NCBI GenBank assembly: GCA_031772625.1
Contig: CM062813.1
Location: forward strand, 694,348,420-694,412,419
Length of the DNA: 64,000 bases
Reading direction: 5' to 3'
Source: Pinus tabuliformis
Lineage: Eukaryota > Streptophyta > Pinopsida > Pinales > Pinaceae
Under the pieces are notes generated by a model. That model searched no databases. It had not been told where the DNA came from and was given only the letters and a program-made list of their open reading frames with translations. The position numbers and the translations under genes are program-made. Below, in pieces: positions 48,345-58,908 of the stretch; the stretch's first letter is position 1; each line of letters begins with the position of its first letter.

Positions 48345-48536
48345 ATGGCCAAGAAGGAAAGGTACAAAGCCGAGCAGGTAAACACATTTAATAACTATGG
48401 GACTTCACCCCATATAACACTCCACCTGCCCAAGAAGGACAGCAGAGCACCCAAGAAGATTAAATCATTCACTACAACAAGCAATTGCGCTCAGAAGTTC
48501 TGCCAGGCAGTTAAAGTGGTTGGTGGTGCATTATGA
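48345..48536 (+). CDS. 63-residue basic ORF inside Gypsy 5' LTR
   Basis: The ATG sits in a good context (aacATGGcc) and opens 63 codons: MAKKERYKAEQ, then HITLHLPKKDSRAPKKIKSF and CAQKFCQAVKVVGG. The 3' LTR has the same length ORF at 56277-56468 with conservative changes (K/E, A/T, N/S). It lies upstream of the predicted TATA box, so it would not be in the normal element transcript. It also continues upstream in frame to 47994 in this LTR only. I do not recognise it. It could be a captured short peptide gene or chance. Confidence 0.3.
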   Translation: MAKKERYKAEQVNTFNNYGTSPHITLHLPKKDSRAPKKIKSFTTTSNCAQKFCQAVKVVGGAL

Positions 48537-49219
48537 CCCCTCCATGCCTAGAATAGCATAACATTTTTGTAATCAAAATCTATATATACCCAAAAAACAG
48601 ATGTAATCAGGGTTGATTGTTGTTGTTTTGATGTAAGGTTCAACTTCTGGAGACCGTAACTGCTTTGATACTTGTAGTGTCTCGTCTTCATTTTCAGCTA
48701 ATACAAGCTTCTTTTGTTGTTAATTGCTCACTTTCCATTTCTATTATGTTCTAGGTTGTGCTTGATATGCATTTTTCCTGAACTCTTGATTTTTAGTGTT
48801 AGAGGAGCTGTCATCCTACCTCTGTGCTTAAATCCTGTAGATATCAGTGAATGTATTAATCAGGTTTCTTTTCACTTAGTAATAGAGAGCTGTCATCCTA
48901 TCTGTTCACTAGGGAATTAGATTTTCAGACCTCTTTACTGGTTGTAGTCGGCCATCACAAGGTCCTGTGCATCTGCTGGTGTGGTCAGTATTCTCCATAT
49001 TCACCAAATCCTTAAACTGTGAGTAATTGGTGGTCTAAAGCCTTGTAGTCTAGGGGTGTTCACACATGTCTGGAGTCAAGCAAAGTAGGAGCGATTATCT
49101 GGCTTGAACATGCATCATTGCTTCCATTCATCCATTTCCAACATTAAGTTGAGTTTGTAATGTTCCCAAGCATCTCCGAGCTACAACCTAGGAGAGTTTC
49201 TTGGGGTGATAACATTGAT

Positions 49220-49237
49220 TGTCACCGTTGCCGGGGA
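49220..49237 (+). promoter_or_regulatory. Gypsy primer binding site (tRNA-Asp type)
   Basis: tgtcaccgttgccgggga, starting five bases after the LTR, matches the plant tRNA-Asp-complementary site TGGCGCCGTTGCCGGGGA with two differences. Confidence 0.75.
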
Positions 49238-49394
49238 GAGGAGATTGAAGCTCAGCTTCCCCGGGAGAATGATATAGTTCTAGCTTTGATGATAGACAAA
49301 GTCTGGACACCTTTCTGGTTGTAATCATTTATCTAGCGATTCTACTGGAGAACCTACTTGGTGGCGACTCCACATTTCAGTTCTGGCTTAGTTT

Positions 49395-50473
49395 GTGAGG
49401 CATACTCGGAGAAATCCTCAGAAATCACCAGCTGACCTAGTGCCTGACCCTGAGAAGATTGCTAAACAGAATAAAACTTCACAGAAAGGAGCATCAGGAT
49501 CAAGTAAGTTTAAGAAAACTTATGTATCTTTGAAGGAGAAGGTTATAGCTGAGGATATACAGTTTGAAGATTTAGAGCCTAGCATTGTTAGTAAAGAAAT
49601 ACCTTCAGAGATTCATACAGCTCCTTGTTCAGTCAGTTCCCCTTTGGATCTCAGTCCAAAGAAAGCCTCCCATACAGTCCATCAATTTCCTTCATTTCTG
49701 TCATCTATTTCATTACTTCCTACCATTCAATCTGCCAGTGGCCTTCCACCTATCCTGGTCATGGCAGGTCAGCAAGCTCCCACGAAGATGGAAAGAATTA
49801 CAACTGCTAGGTATGGACCCCTGGTCTTGCCTGTTCTTTTGAATGATATGCCTGCAGGAGAATATCAGAAATATATGCCCAAATTCACAGTACAGAGGGG
49901 ATAACAGCTGAAGAACACCTTGAGTCTTTTTATAGTTATGCTGATAACTTAGATATCAGTGAAGATGATGTGTGGATGAGAGTGTTTATCTAGAGCCTTG
50001 ATGGAGAGGCTAGGAAGTGGTTCAGAGAATTTCCCCATAGGTCCATAGCAGACATTGAGGCATTGGATGATGCATTTCTGAAGCAATGGGGAGATAGAAA
50101 AGACCTGCTCTACTACCATACAGAGTTTGGTAACCTGAAGAGGGAAAATGGGGAATCATTGCCTGATTTTAATAAAAGATTTAACCGTATGTATAGTAAG
50201 ATACCAGCTGAAGTAAAGCCTACCCCCACCTCTGCCAAACTCACTTATGCCAATGCTTTTGACTCGGATTTCTGCCTGCTTTTAAGAGAAAGAAGATGTG
50301 CCACTCTAGCTGATATGCAAGATGCAGCACTGGAGGTGGAATCAAATATTATGGCTGCAGAAAAGCTTAAAACTCATGCTGATAGAAGAAGGCAGAGAGG
50401 TGAGGCTTCTTCTTCCTCTGCTTCATCTTCAAAACCTAAACTAGATAAGATGACTAAAATGATAGAGTCATAG
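49395..50473 (+). pseudogene. Gypsy gag (frameshifted)
   Basis: A first piece (49395-49904) has a Lys/Ser-rich N-terminus and RYGPLVLPVLLNDMPAGEYQ. A frameshift near 49895-49902 moves the continuation (EEHLESFYSYADNLDISEDD, then a TAG at about 49991, RKWFREFPHRS, QWGDRKDLLYYHTEFGNLKR) into another frame, open from 50063 to 50473. The retrotransposon-gag core is followed by LRERRCATLADMQDAALEVE, matching the gag of the surrounding long-LTR element. No CCHC zinc knuckle is visible. A further Glu/Asp-rich piece (50653-51006) in a third frame probably belongs to the gag-protease spacer. Confidence 0.8.
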
Positions 50474-51014
50474 CTGCTGAGATATCCAAGCTGAAAGTTG
50501 AGCAGAGTTTTGGGAAAGCAAGGTTTCCAAATACATTTGCTCCAAAAAATCCAAATCCATTCAGAAGAGCAAATGAAAAATTACAAATCATTCAAAGGGG
50601 TAAAGAAGCAAATGAAGAACAAAAGGTTAAGGCTCCTTTCCAGAATGTAGTCATGGAGGAGGAGCAGTTTGAAGACGAGGATGAAATCCATTGCATAGAA
50701 GACAAAGGCAGTGCTGCCTTTTTGACATTGACTGCATATGAAGAATCATTACTGCAGGACCAAAACGGTCAAGAGTGGGACAGAGAGGCTGTTTTGCAAA
50801 TTGGTGAACAACAAAGATATAATCTGAGGTCAAAAGCAAACAATGTCAAGGAGAATCCTGCCCAAAGAGCTGTTATCCAAACAGAGCAACAGAATATCAG
50901 GCAGAAGAAGCCAGCAGCTGATCCAGTCATCCTCAAAGCACCAGCTCAAGAGGTCCTGATAAGTCCCCTTCCCCTTTCAGTTTTGAATCAAAAGTCTAGA
51001 AGTTAAAAATATCT

Positions 51015-51677
51015 GTGCCTCTGATAGAACTAGCAAAGAGTGAAGTTTTTAGAAAGCCTATCCTTGAGGCCCTTGAGCTGAAAGCCACACAAACCCCCAC
51101 TGACTATGTCAATTTGCAAGATGACAAGCCTGCAGTTGTGCTTAGCCCTATGATCGAACCTGCTGATAATAATTCTCCATCATTTTATGTCTCCTTGACC
51201 ATTCATGACAAAATCCTCCAAAATTGCCTGCTAGACACAGGGGCCAGCCACAACTTGATGCCTAAAGTTGTCATGGAAGAGTTAGGCCTTGATATCACTA
51301 GACCATATCATGATTTATTCTCATTTGATTCAAGAAAGGTAAAATGCCTAGGATTAATCAAATACCTGGCCATTACCCTGACTCGGTTTCCCATGAAGAG
51401 CATGATCATGGATATTGTGGTAGTAGATGTCCCTCCCAAGTTTGGCATGCTGCTGTCTAGAGGATGGATTAAGAGACTAGGTGGGACACTACAGAATGAT
51501 CTATCTTATGCCACTGTCCTAGTTTTTGGAGGAGAAAGCAAGAGATTGTACAGAGAAGCACAGCTAGCCTACATCATCACTGATGAGAAGAATCCTTCTA
51601 ATAATCCCATATATGTCGTGGACACTGATTTTGGAGCATGTGTCCAAATAGAAGAATCTCAGAAGGCCTCAACGTAG
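51015..51677 (+). pseudogene. Gypsy aspartic protease
   Basis: The open frame contains the retroviral-type protease active site LLDTGASHNLMP at 51228-51263 (catalytic Asp at 51234), followed by the flap-like region and KFGMLLSRGWI, a typical plant Gypsy motif. It would cleave the polyprotein in virus-like particles. It ends at a TAG at 51675 that interrupts the polyprotein before the RNase H-like domain in the same frame. Confidence 0.85.
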
Positions 51678-51731
51678 ATCAAGAAACCAGTCAATCAGGT
51701 CGAGGGAGAGCAAGGAAGTTAGGTTTGGGAG

Positions 51732-52649
51732 ATGTTCTTTGATGGAGCATGTTCCAGAGAAACCGCAGGAGCAGGGGTGGTGCTGATATCTCCAAAACAA
51801 GAAAGCACACATTTATCTTTCAAGCTGGCCTTTCAAGCCACAAACAATATAGCAGAGTATGAGGCTCTGCTATTGGGCCTTAACGCAGCTAAAGACAGAG
51901 GAATAAGAAATATAAAAGTGTTTGGAGATGTTGATCTGATCATTCAGCAAGTAAACAGAACATTTCAAGCAAAGCACCCAAGGTTGAAAGCATACAGAGA
52001 TGAGGTATGGAGACTCAAAGATCCTTTTGATAATTTTTGTATCTCATATATACCTAGAGCCAAAAATCAGCTGGTTGATTCCCTTGCTGTGTTTGCTAGC
52101 ATGTTTATTCCTCCCATGCCTCCTAGACTAGTTTATGAAGTCCAAATGAAATATAGCTCATCCTTGCCTGATAATTTCCAACATTGGAAAGTTTTTGAAG
52201 ATGATGATGAAGTGAATAGGTTTTTGCAAGTCATTGATGAATTTTCTGAAATGAAAATTGACCAAGAAAATGAAGCCTTGGAAGAAAGTCCCCAACCCCA
52301 GGTTAGAAATAGAATTGGCAAAGATAGCATTGTCCAACTGCCCAGCAATCATATACCTAAGGGTCTAATTCCGCTAGAGAGACTGTTTGACCAGAATGAT
52401 GTGCCTTATAAGGCTACCCAAAAAGAAGATCAATCTACAGTCTGTAAGCATAATATAGGGAGTCCAGGTCAGCCAAGATACATAAATCTGTCCACTCATC
52501 TGTCTGCTGACCAAAGTTCTGAGTACTGCAACTTAATGAAGCAATTTGCTGATGTCTTTGCCTGGGAATATAGTGACCTGAAAACATATGACAAAAAGAT
52601 TATCCAGCATAAAATCCCTTTAGAGAAAGACACCATCCCTTTTAAGTAG
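51732..52649 (+). pseudogene. Gypsy additional RNase H-like domain located before RT
   Basis: The frame begins at MFFDGACSRETAGAGV, with NNIAEYEALLLGLNAAK, VFGDVDLIIQQVNR and RAKNQLVDSLAVFAS completing a D-E-D-D set typical of the archaeal-type RNase H (RVT_3-like) found in plant Tat-branch elements. It would degrade the RNA strand of RNA-DNA hybrids during replication. It is followed by a linker (HIPKGLIPLERLFD) and the start of RT (CKHNIGSPGQPRYINLSTHL) up to a TAG at 52647, probably a former CAG. In the usual plant arrangement this domain lies after the RT-RNase H unit, so its place ahead of RT is notable. In-frame stops lie just upstream. Confidence 0.85.
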
Positions 52650-52670
52650 AAGCTGAGACCAATAAATCCT

Positions 52671-53226
52671 TTGCTCCTCCCTTTGATTGAAAAAGAAATA
52701 AAAAAGTTACTGGCTGCCAAAATCATAGTCCCTCTCAGATACTCAAAATGGGTAGCCAACTTAGTGGTAGTGAGGAAGAAAAGTGGAGAAATCAGACTCT
52801 GTGTTGATTTCAGAAACTTGAACAAATGCTCTAAAAAAGACAACTATCCTCTGCCCAAGATGGAGCATCTGCTGCAGAAAGTCTCAGGAGCCAAAGTGAT
52901 GTCTTTCCTGGATGGATTTTCAGGATATAACCAGGTTGTTGTACATCCAGATGACCAAGAGGAGACTACATTCACCACTCCTTGGGGCAATTTTATGTAT
53001 TCCAAGATGCCTTTTGGATTGATGAATGCTAGAGCCACCTTTCAGGGAGCTATGGATATAGCATTTGTGGGGGAGAAGGACAGGTTTGTCCTTATTTACC
53101 TTGATGATATAACAATATAATCCAACAGCCATCATGACCATTTGCAACATTTGAAGAAAGTGTTCCTGAAGTGTAAAAGATTTGGGATTTCAGTCAATCC
53201 TAAAAAGTCATAGTTTGCTTTAGAGG
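52671..53226 (+). pseudogene. Gypsy reverse transcriptase
   Basis: After the TAG at 52647 the same frame resumes with IEKEIKKLLAAKIIVP, WVANLVVVRKKSGEIRLCVD, LDGFSGYNQVVVHPDD, MPFGLMNARATFQ and the catalytic LIYLDDI at about 53093-53113. A TAA at 53118 and a frameshift at about 53226 (agagggggcaagttg) separate it from the thumb region. Everything needed for an RT palm is recognisable, but the gene is broken. Confidence 0.9.
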
Positions 53227-53233
53227 GGGCAAG

Positions 53234-54142
53234 TTGTTAGGACATGTTGTGTCTACTGCAGGTGTCCGAATTGACCCAGAAAGAGTAAGAGCAATACAAA
53301 CTTTGTCTGTCCCAAGATCAAAGAAAGACATCCAGTCCTTTCTAGGCAAAATAAACTTTGTGAGGAGGTTTATCTCGAATTTTGCAGAACCCATGAAGCA
53401 CATTACCTCCATGTTGAGAAGGGGGTCAGAGATAAAATGGACTGATATAGCAAGAAGATCCTTTGAGTCCATTAAGAAAGCTATTATGGAAGCTCTTACT
53501 TTAATTAGCCTAGACTACAACAAGGAGTTCCATATATTTTCATTTGCCTCTAATGACACCCTTGCAGCAGTTTTATTGCAAGAAGATGAAGAAGGCTCAG
53601 AGCATCCAATGGAATTTTTCAGCAAAACATTAAGGGATGCTGAGCTGAGGTATGATATCATTGAAAAACATGCATATGCTCTTATCAAGTCTTTGAAAGC
53701 TTTCAGAGTTTATATTCTACATTCCAAGATAATTTCATATGTACCCTTTGCTTCAATAAAATATGTCTTAACACAGCCTGATGCTGATGGAAGAAGGGCT
53801 AAATGGATTGCAAAGTTAATTGAATTTAATATAGAATTGAAGCCCACCAAGCTTGTCAGAGGTCAGGGCCTTGCCAAGTTATTGGCTGAAGAAAATTGCA
53901 GAACATTGGACATAAATCTCATGAGCACAATTTCAGAGAATGGTCAAACAGAAGAAGAAGAAACAACTGAACCAGGGAAAGGACAGTCATTGGCAGAAAA
54001 TATAGCTTCTTGTGATTGGTACTCTGCAATAGCTAAATTCTTACTGAAGCTAGAAATCCCTCCAGGCCTTAGTTCAAGCCAAGTCAGAACTATTAAGCTT
54101 AGGGCAGCAAAATATTACATTCATGAAAATATGCTTTACTAG
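53234..54142 (+). pseudogene. Gypsy RT thumb/connection and canonical RNase H
   Basis: The frame starts with LGHVVSTAGVRIDPERVRAI and KKDIQSFLGKINFVRRFI (RT connection). RNase H then follows (FHIFSFASNDTLAAVLLQED, PMEFFSKTLRDAELRYDIIE, EKHAYALIKSL, HSKIISYVPFASIKYVL). The first acidic residue of RNase H is replaced: FSFASND where families usually have a D at the second strand, so activity is doubtful; this may explain retention of the second RNase H. It ends at a TAG at 54140 where a Trp codon is expected. Confidence 0.85.
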
Positions 54143-54145
54143 AGG

Positions 54146-55293
54146 GACCCCTATGGAATTCTTTTGAGGTGTCTAGACAAAGAACAATCCAGTGAGGTCA
54201 TGCAACAATTTCATTCCAGCATATGTGGAGGGAATCATTATTGGAAAACTACGGCCCACAAAATTCTCAAAGCTGGGTACTATTGTCCCACCTTGTTTTC
54301 TAATGTCTTTTTATTTGTTAAATCTTGTGATAGGTGCCAAATATTTGAAGGAAAGTAGCAATTGAAGTCCCTACCCTTGAAACCAATACATGCTAACGAA
54401 ACTTTTCAGCAGTGGGGCTTGGATTTCATTGGAGAGATCAATCCACATTCCAGTGGCCAACACAGATGGATATTAGTAGCCACTGACTACTTTACTAAGT
54501 GGATTGAAGCAATCCCTACCAGGAAGGCTGATCATAATGTGTTCATGAAGTTTTTGATAGAACATATCTTCACCAGATTTGGTTGTCCACATAAATTAGT
54601 CACAGACAATGCAGCAGCTTTCAGGGCAAAAGAATTGGTGGACATGTGTGATTCAATGGGCATTAAACTAGTTCATTCCACCTCATATTATCCTCAAGGC
54701 AATGGTCTAGCAGAGTCTTCAAATAAAAGCCTGATAAGGATAATTAAAAAGCTGCTGGAAGACAACAAAAAGAATTGGGATTCTAAGCTCAAATATGCAT
54801 TGTGGGCTGACAGAGTGACCATCAAGAAATCCACAGGGACTTCTCCATTTAGGATAGTATATGGCACTGAGGCTGTGTTCCCAATTCAGTTAACCCTCCC
54901 TGTGGCAAAGTTCCTACAAGAAGAGCAGGATGAGGAAGAAGACATGGCAAAAAGGATCACTGATTTAACAGAGGTACACCAAATCAGGGAACAACTAGTT
55001 GAAAAGTCTGCAGCACATCAGAAGAAGGTCAAGGAAGTCTTTGACAAAAGGACAAAAATAGATAATTTTCAGGTTGGAGACTTGGTTCTGAAGTGGGATG
55101 CACTTAAAGAAAAGAAAGGCAACCATGGGAAGTTTGATGCTTTCTGGACAGGGCCTTTTATAATTTCTCAGACGTAGGGGAACAATACTTTCATACTGCA
55201 AAGTATGGGAGGAGAAGCAGTTTTTGATGGCCCAGTTAATGGGCGTTTTCTGAAAATTTATGTGATTGAAGGTCTCTTGGCCTTAAAGTTGTA
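54146..55293 (+). pseudogene. Gypsy integrase
   Basis: The HHCC zinc module reads MQQFHSSICGGNHYWKTTAH and CDRCQIFEG, with a TAG at 54356 just after it (formerly CAG). The catalytic core carries D (GLDFIGEI), D (LVTDNAAAF) and E (GNGLAESSNK), then a C-terminal part with VGDLVLKWDALKEKKGNHGK and FDAFWTGPF, a GPY-like motif common to Gypsy integrases. A TAG at 55175 interrupts the last part, which continues in frame to a TAA near 55293. No chromodomain is seen. Confidence 0.9.
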
Positions 55294-55433
55294 AATATGT
55301 TGTTTTATCAGTTTTAGCGTAAGATCAGTCAAACTCCATGCCCAATGGAGCACTAGGAAATTTTGCTATTTTATGTTAACAGGAAAGGCATTGATCTGCA
55401 AGTTCTTGAGACCTCACAGGGAGGATCTCATCC

Positions 55434-55447
55434 CCAGAAGGAGCCAG
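55434..55447 (+). promoter_or_regulatory. Gypsy polypurine tract
   Basis: cagaaggagccag lies directly before the 3' LTR. The long-LTR element has ccccaagtggagccat (minus strand) at the equivalent place, a further sign of kinship. Confidence 0.65.
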
Positions 55448-57146
55448 TGTTAGCTCTGCTACAGGTTGCTGATGTTCGAGGAGCAGAAATAAGCTCGGTC
55501 CTTGGTTCTACTCAAAGAAGGCCTACATCAGATGTCCTCACCTTTCTCCATTTCCTCGTCCATTCCCCTCTTATCTCCTTTACATATGCTTTTTGGTTTA
55601 AAAATCATATAAAAACCTTTGCTCTTGAGCCCGCGTGCTAAGACCTAAAGCCCCATACAACCATGATCATGTGCCCTCGCGCCTCCGTAACCCATCATCA
55701 CCCGTCATCGTGGCCACCGATCATCGCACCTTGATCTAACAGTCCTCCGCCTCATTCAACGAAACCCACATGGATAAATCCCTACCGTCCGATCACCTCC
55801 ACCACGATCGGACGACGATCGCTTCCCCCGCTGCCATAACATAGCCGCACGTTAACTCGCGATAAAAAGTGGTTTCCGTGTTTCCCCGCTGCCACGTGTC
55901 GTGCGATGACTGGGATCGCTCGGCCGTGTACGATTACCGCCCGACCCCCGATAGTGGTGCGAGCAATACTGCTTACTGCTCAAGCCCACTCTCCCTGCCT
56001 GATAAACTCTGTGCAGCTTCCATGCCTGACAACCGTTGGATCTGCCTGCTTGAGATCCAACGACCTGTGATCATCCCACCTCCTCCTATCTCCTAGTTGG
56101 CTCATCTCCGCCGTTTATCCGCCTGATCCAACGACCGATATTGCTCCACCATCTGACTACTCCGCCCACTATGCAATCCACGTACTGTAACCATTCTATG
56201 CTCCCGAAAGGACGAAGGTAGTCAATTTTCGGTACCAGGTGCATTTCCTCCTCAACAACTTCATTCCACGGACAACATGGCCGAGAAGGAAAGGTACAGA
56301 GCCGAGCAGGTAAACACATTCAATAGCTATGGGACTTCATCCCATATAACACTCCACCTGCCCGAGAAGGACAGCAGAGCACCCAAGAAGATCAAATCAT
56401 TCACTACAGCAAGCAATTGCACTCAGAAGTTCTGCCAGGCAGTTAAAGCGGTTGGTGGTCCATTATGACCCCTCCACGCCTAGAATAGCAGAACATTTTT
56501 GTAATCAAACTCTATATATACCCAGAAAACAGATGTAATCAGGGTTGATGGTTGTTGTTTTGATGTAAGGTTCAACTTCTGGAGACTGTAACTGCTTTGA
56601 TACTTGCAGCGTCTCGTCTTCATTTTCAGCTAATACAAGCTTCTTTTGCTGTTAATTGCTCACTTTCCATTTCTATTCTGTTCTAGGCTGTGCTTGATAT
56701 GCATTTTTCCCGAGCTCTTGATTTTTAGCGTTAGAGGAGCTGTCATCCTACCTCTGTGCTTAAATCCTGTAGATATCAGTGAATGTATTAATCAGGTTTC
56801 TTTTCACTTAATAACATAGAGCTGTCATCCTGTCTGTTCACTAGGGAATTAGATTTGCAGACCTCTTTACTGGTTGCAGCCGGCCATCAAAGGGTCCTGT
56901 GCATCTGCTGGTGTGGTCAGTATTCTCCATATTCACCAAATCCTTAAACAGTGAGTAATTGGTGGTCTAAAGCTTTGTAGTTTGGGGGTGTTCACGCATG
57001 TCTAGAGTCAAGCAAAGTAGGAGTGGTTATCTGGCTTGAACATGCATCATTCCTTCCATTCATCCATTTCCAACATTAAGTTGAGTTTGTAATGTTCTCG
57101 AGCATCTCCGAGCTACAACCTGAGAGAGATTCTTGGGGTGATAACA
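55448..57146 (+). repeat. Gypsy 3' LTR
   Basis: This aligns with 47519-49214 throughout, with a TATA box at 56513-56520 and ORF 56277-56468. It is followed by the target duplication tgtac. Confidence 0.93.
56277..56468 (+). CDS. 63-residue ORF inside Gypsy 3' LTR
   Basis: This is the counterpart of 48345-48536: same start, same length and no stop, with about nine substitutions (MAEKERYRAEQ, HITLHLPEKDSRAPKKIKSF). The upstream frame in this LTR is closed, unlike in the 5' LTR, which supports the ATG at 56277 as the natural start if it is coding at all. Confidence 0.3.
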   Translation: MAEKERYRAEQVNTFNSYGTSSHITLHLPEKDSRAPKKIKSFTTASNCTQKFCQAVKAVGGPL

Positions 57147-57214
57147 TGTACAATATTACAAGATATACATGGTCAATTCAAAATTATGAACCCTGTTATT
57201 ATAGGAACCTAACA

Positions 57215-57425
57215 CCTCTAATTTCTAAGTTTTCAGGTTTGATCCATACAATCTTGCACTTGTAAAACCAACTATGTGGATGAAAGCAAAATGATACCTA
57301 TATTTTAACCTCTACAATGATGTTTGGCACCGAACCTCATCCGTCAAAACCATGTTAGTGTACCGTCTGCAACTTCCAATCAAAGTCAAGAAGGAACAGA
57401 ACCATAAGAAACACCCTAACGTAAT
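57215..57425. other. Short spacer between long-LTR element and Copia-2
   Basis: No gene is visible. It holds the second copy of the gatgttt(a/g)gcaccgaacctc motif found at 35406. Confidence 0.5.
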
Positions 57426-58313
57426 TGTAGAAAATCCTGTAGATTCACAAGCTAATGCAATTTGCTAAAGCAAGGGACAAGAATATACTTCTACTCTTTA
57501 CAGCGGAAGCCCATAAACATCGAGCAAACAAAAATCAATAGAGGAAGAGAATCAAAGGCACATAACACAATAAATATCTGTGGAAATCCACAACTCAAAA
57601 CCCCACTATCTGTTTTGTATTAATATGGAAAATCAAGATGAAATTACAATGCTTGTTCTCTCTAGAACAATCCTAGCACTCAGAAAATTCAGTCTCCAAC
57701 TCATAAGCAAGCTCAAGGCCAAAGCTTAGCCTCTTCACAAGCTCTCCAAGTCTCTATTCCAATGCGTAATTGTTATGGAGGATAGCTTGTATTTAAATGG
57801 AAATAAAGCCTCTAAAAATTACGCAATCCCTCAAGGGTCAGTTCCTGAATGCATGCACTGTTAGTGCAACTCAAAAAAATATAAAACAAATATCACATTG
57901 TCCTTGCACTCTAGTCTCAACTGGGTCTTTCTCAGAATCGACATGCATGAGTTTGTGATGAGTAAATATTCAGTTAACTAGTGTAGCACTAGTGGATTTC
58001 ATTAGTGACACCACTGACAATTAACTCACTATTAGTTCTCTTAATCAATTTGAGAACTAATTTAACCGAACTGACTCATCAAACTGGGTCTTCTATTTTA
58101 CAACTCACAATTAAATCATAATGGACTCCTACAAAGTAGGGAAAACATACACATGACGACAGAAAGACTTCCAACTATAATTTCCTAAATTAAGTAAGTT
58201 TAATAAACTTAATTAACTAATTTTAAGTTTCTATGAGAATAGAATTCAAATTTAATTCACATTTTAATTCAAGGACAAATTAAACTGGAATTTCTTGTTG
58301 CCATTTCTCAACA
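57426..58313 (-). repeat. Copia-2 3' LTR (left)
   Basis: An 888-bp LTR with plus-strand ends tgtagaaaatcc and ccatttctcaaca. Its first 290 bp or so match 63701-64000 with few changes. Confidence 0.88.
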
Positions 58314-58324
58314 CTCCCTCTCAA
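58314..58324 (-). promoter_or_regulatory. Copia-2 polypurine tract
   Basis: Minus-strand gttgagagggag lies immediately upstream of the 3' LTR. Confidence 0.7.
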
Positions 58325-58479
58325 CAAGAAAGGGATTATTAACTACCCCGATCTTGTCTCTGTGAAACTCAAATTTACATCTTGACAATGCCTTTGTCAA
58401 GATGTCAACATCTTGCTCCTCCGTGGGAATTTAATCTAACAACGTGATCCGCCTCAACACAATCTCTGAGATGATGATA

Positions 58480-58908
58480 TCAGATATCAATATGCTTGGA
58501 CCGATCATGAAAGACTGGATTTTCAGAGAGTTTGATACAAATCTGATTATCACAATAAATGACTGTCAGATCCATTTGTTGACCAAACAAACCAACCAGG
58601 ATCTTCCTCATCCAGATAGCCTCACATGCTACCTGACTTGCAGCCATGTACTCTGTCTCTACCGAACTGAGTGCAACCAATCTCTGTTTCCTATTGTACC
58701 AAGAAATTTTCGCTGACCCAATACTGAAGATCCCTCCTGATGTTCTCTTCCTGTAGGATGGACTCCCTGCCCAATTTGCATCGGTCAAGCCTTGAAGCTT
58801 CACTCCCTCTTTCCGTTTGTACCATAACCCAAATTGAGTAGTGCCTCTGAGGTATCTCAATACATGCTTTTCCGCCTTCCAATACAGCTTGGTAGGCCTA
58901 ACCATCAC
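58480..58908 (-). pseudogene. Copia-2 RNase H
   Basis: The minus-strand frame reads KHVLRYLRGTTQFGLWY, LTDANWAGSPSYRKRTSGG, ALSSVETEYMAASQVACEA and VIYCDNQICIKLSENPVFHD. The acidic residues of Copia RNase H (TDANWAG, ETEY, CDNQ) are kept. Upstream (58909-59194) the link to RT is interrupted by stops. Confidence 0.85.

Larger units (their letters stand above)
47519..49214 (+). repeat. Gypsy 5' LTR
   Basis: The first part (47690-48260) is unusually GC- and CpG-rich for this window and contains a perfect hairpin (48101-48131). A TATA box tatatata is at 48581-48588. The 63-codon ORF is described separately. The end ggggtgataaca is identical in both LTRs. Confidence 0.93.
47519..57146 (+). mobile_element. 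Full-length Ty3/Gypsy retrotransposon (Tat/Athila-like) with two RNase H domains
   Basis: LTRs of 1696 and 1699 bp begin TGTTAGCTC and end GATAACA. The target duplication is tgtac (47514-47518 and 57147-57151). Order in the interior: primer site, gag, protease, an RNase H-like domain, RT, RNase H, integrase, polypurine tract. A tRNA-Asp-type primer site and an additional RNase H are features of the plant Tat/Athila branch. Coding is broken by stops and at least two frameshifts. The LTRs have diverged noticeably more than those of Copia-1, mostly by C/T and G/A changes, so this is an older insertion. It sits inside the right LTR of the long-LTR element. Confidence 0.94.
35568..57214 (-). mobile_element. 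Long-LTR, gag-only Gypsy-type element (LARD-like), minus strand
   Basis: Two very long LTRs of about 3.1 kb (once insertions are removed) flank a 2.5-kb internal region (41917-44458) with a gag gene on the minus strand. The ends are TGTTAT...CTAACA on the plus strand. Flanking pentamers cctcc (35563-35567) and cctct (57215-57219) are a target duplication with one mismatch. On the minus strand the primer site follows the right LTR and a purine-containing tract precedes the left LTR, which fixes the orientation. No protease, RT, RNase H or integrase is seen, so it must be mobilised in trans. Gag and terminal sequences resemble those of the Gypsy element at 47519-57146. Later insertions interrupt both LTRs. 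Confidence 0.85.
44459..57214 (-). repeat. Long-LTR element, right (5') LTR, interrupted by the Gypsy element
   Basis: 44459-47518 and 57152-57214 join across the Gypsy insertion to give about 3.12 kb matching the left LTR. The resumption tgtacaatattacaagatat after 57146 corresponds to about 41849 in the left LTR. Confidence 0.88.
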
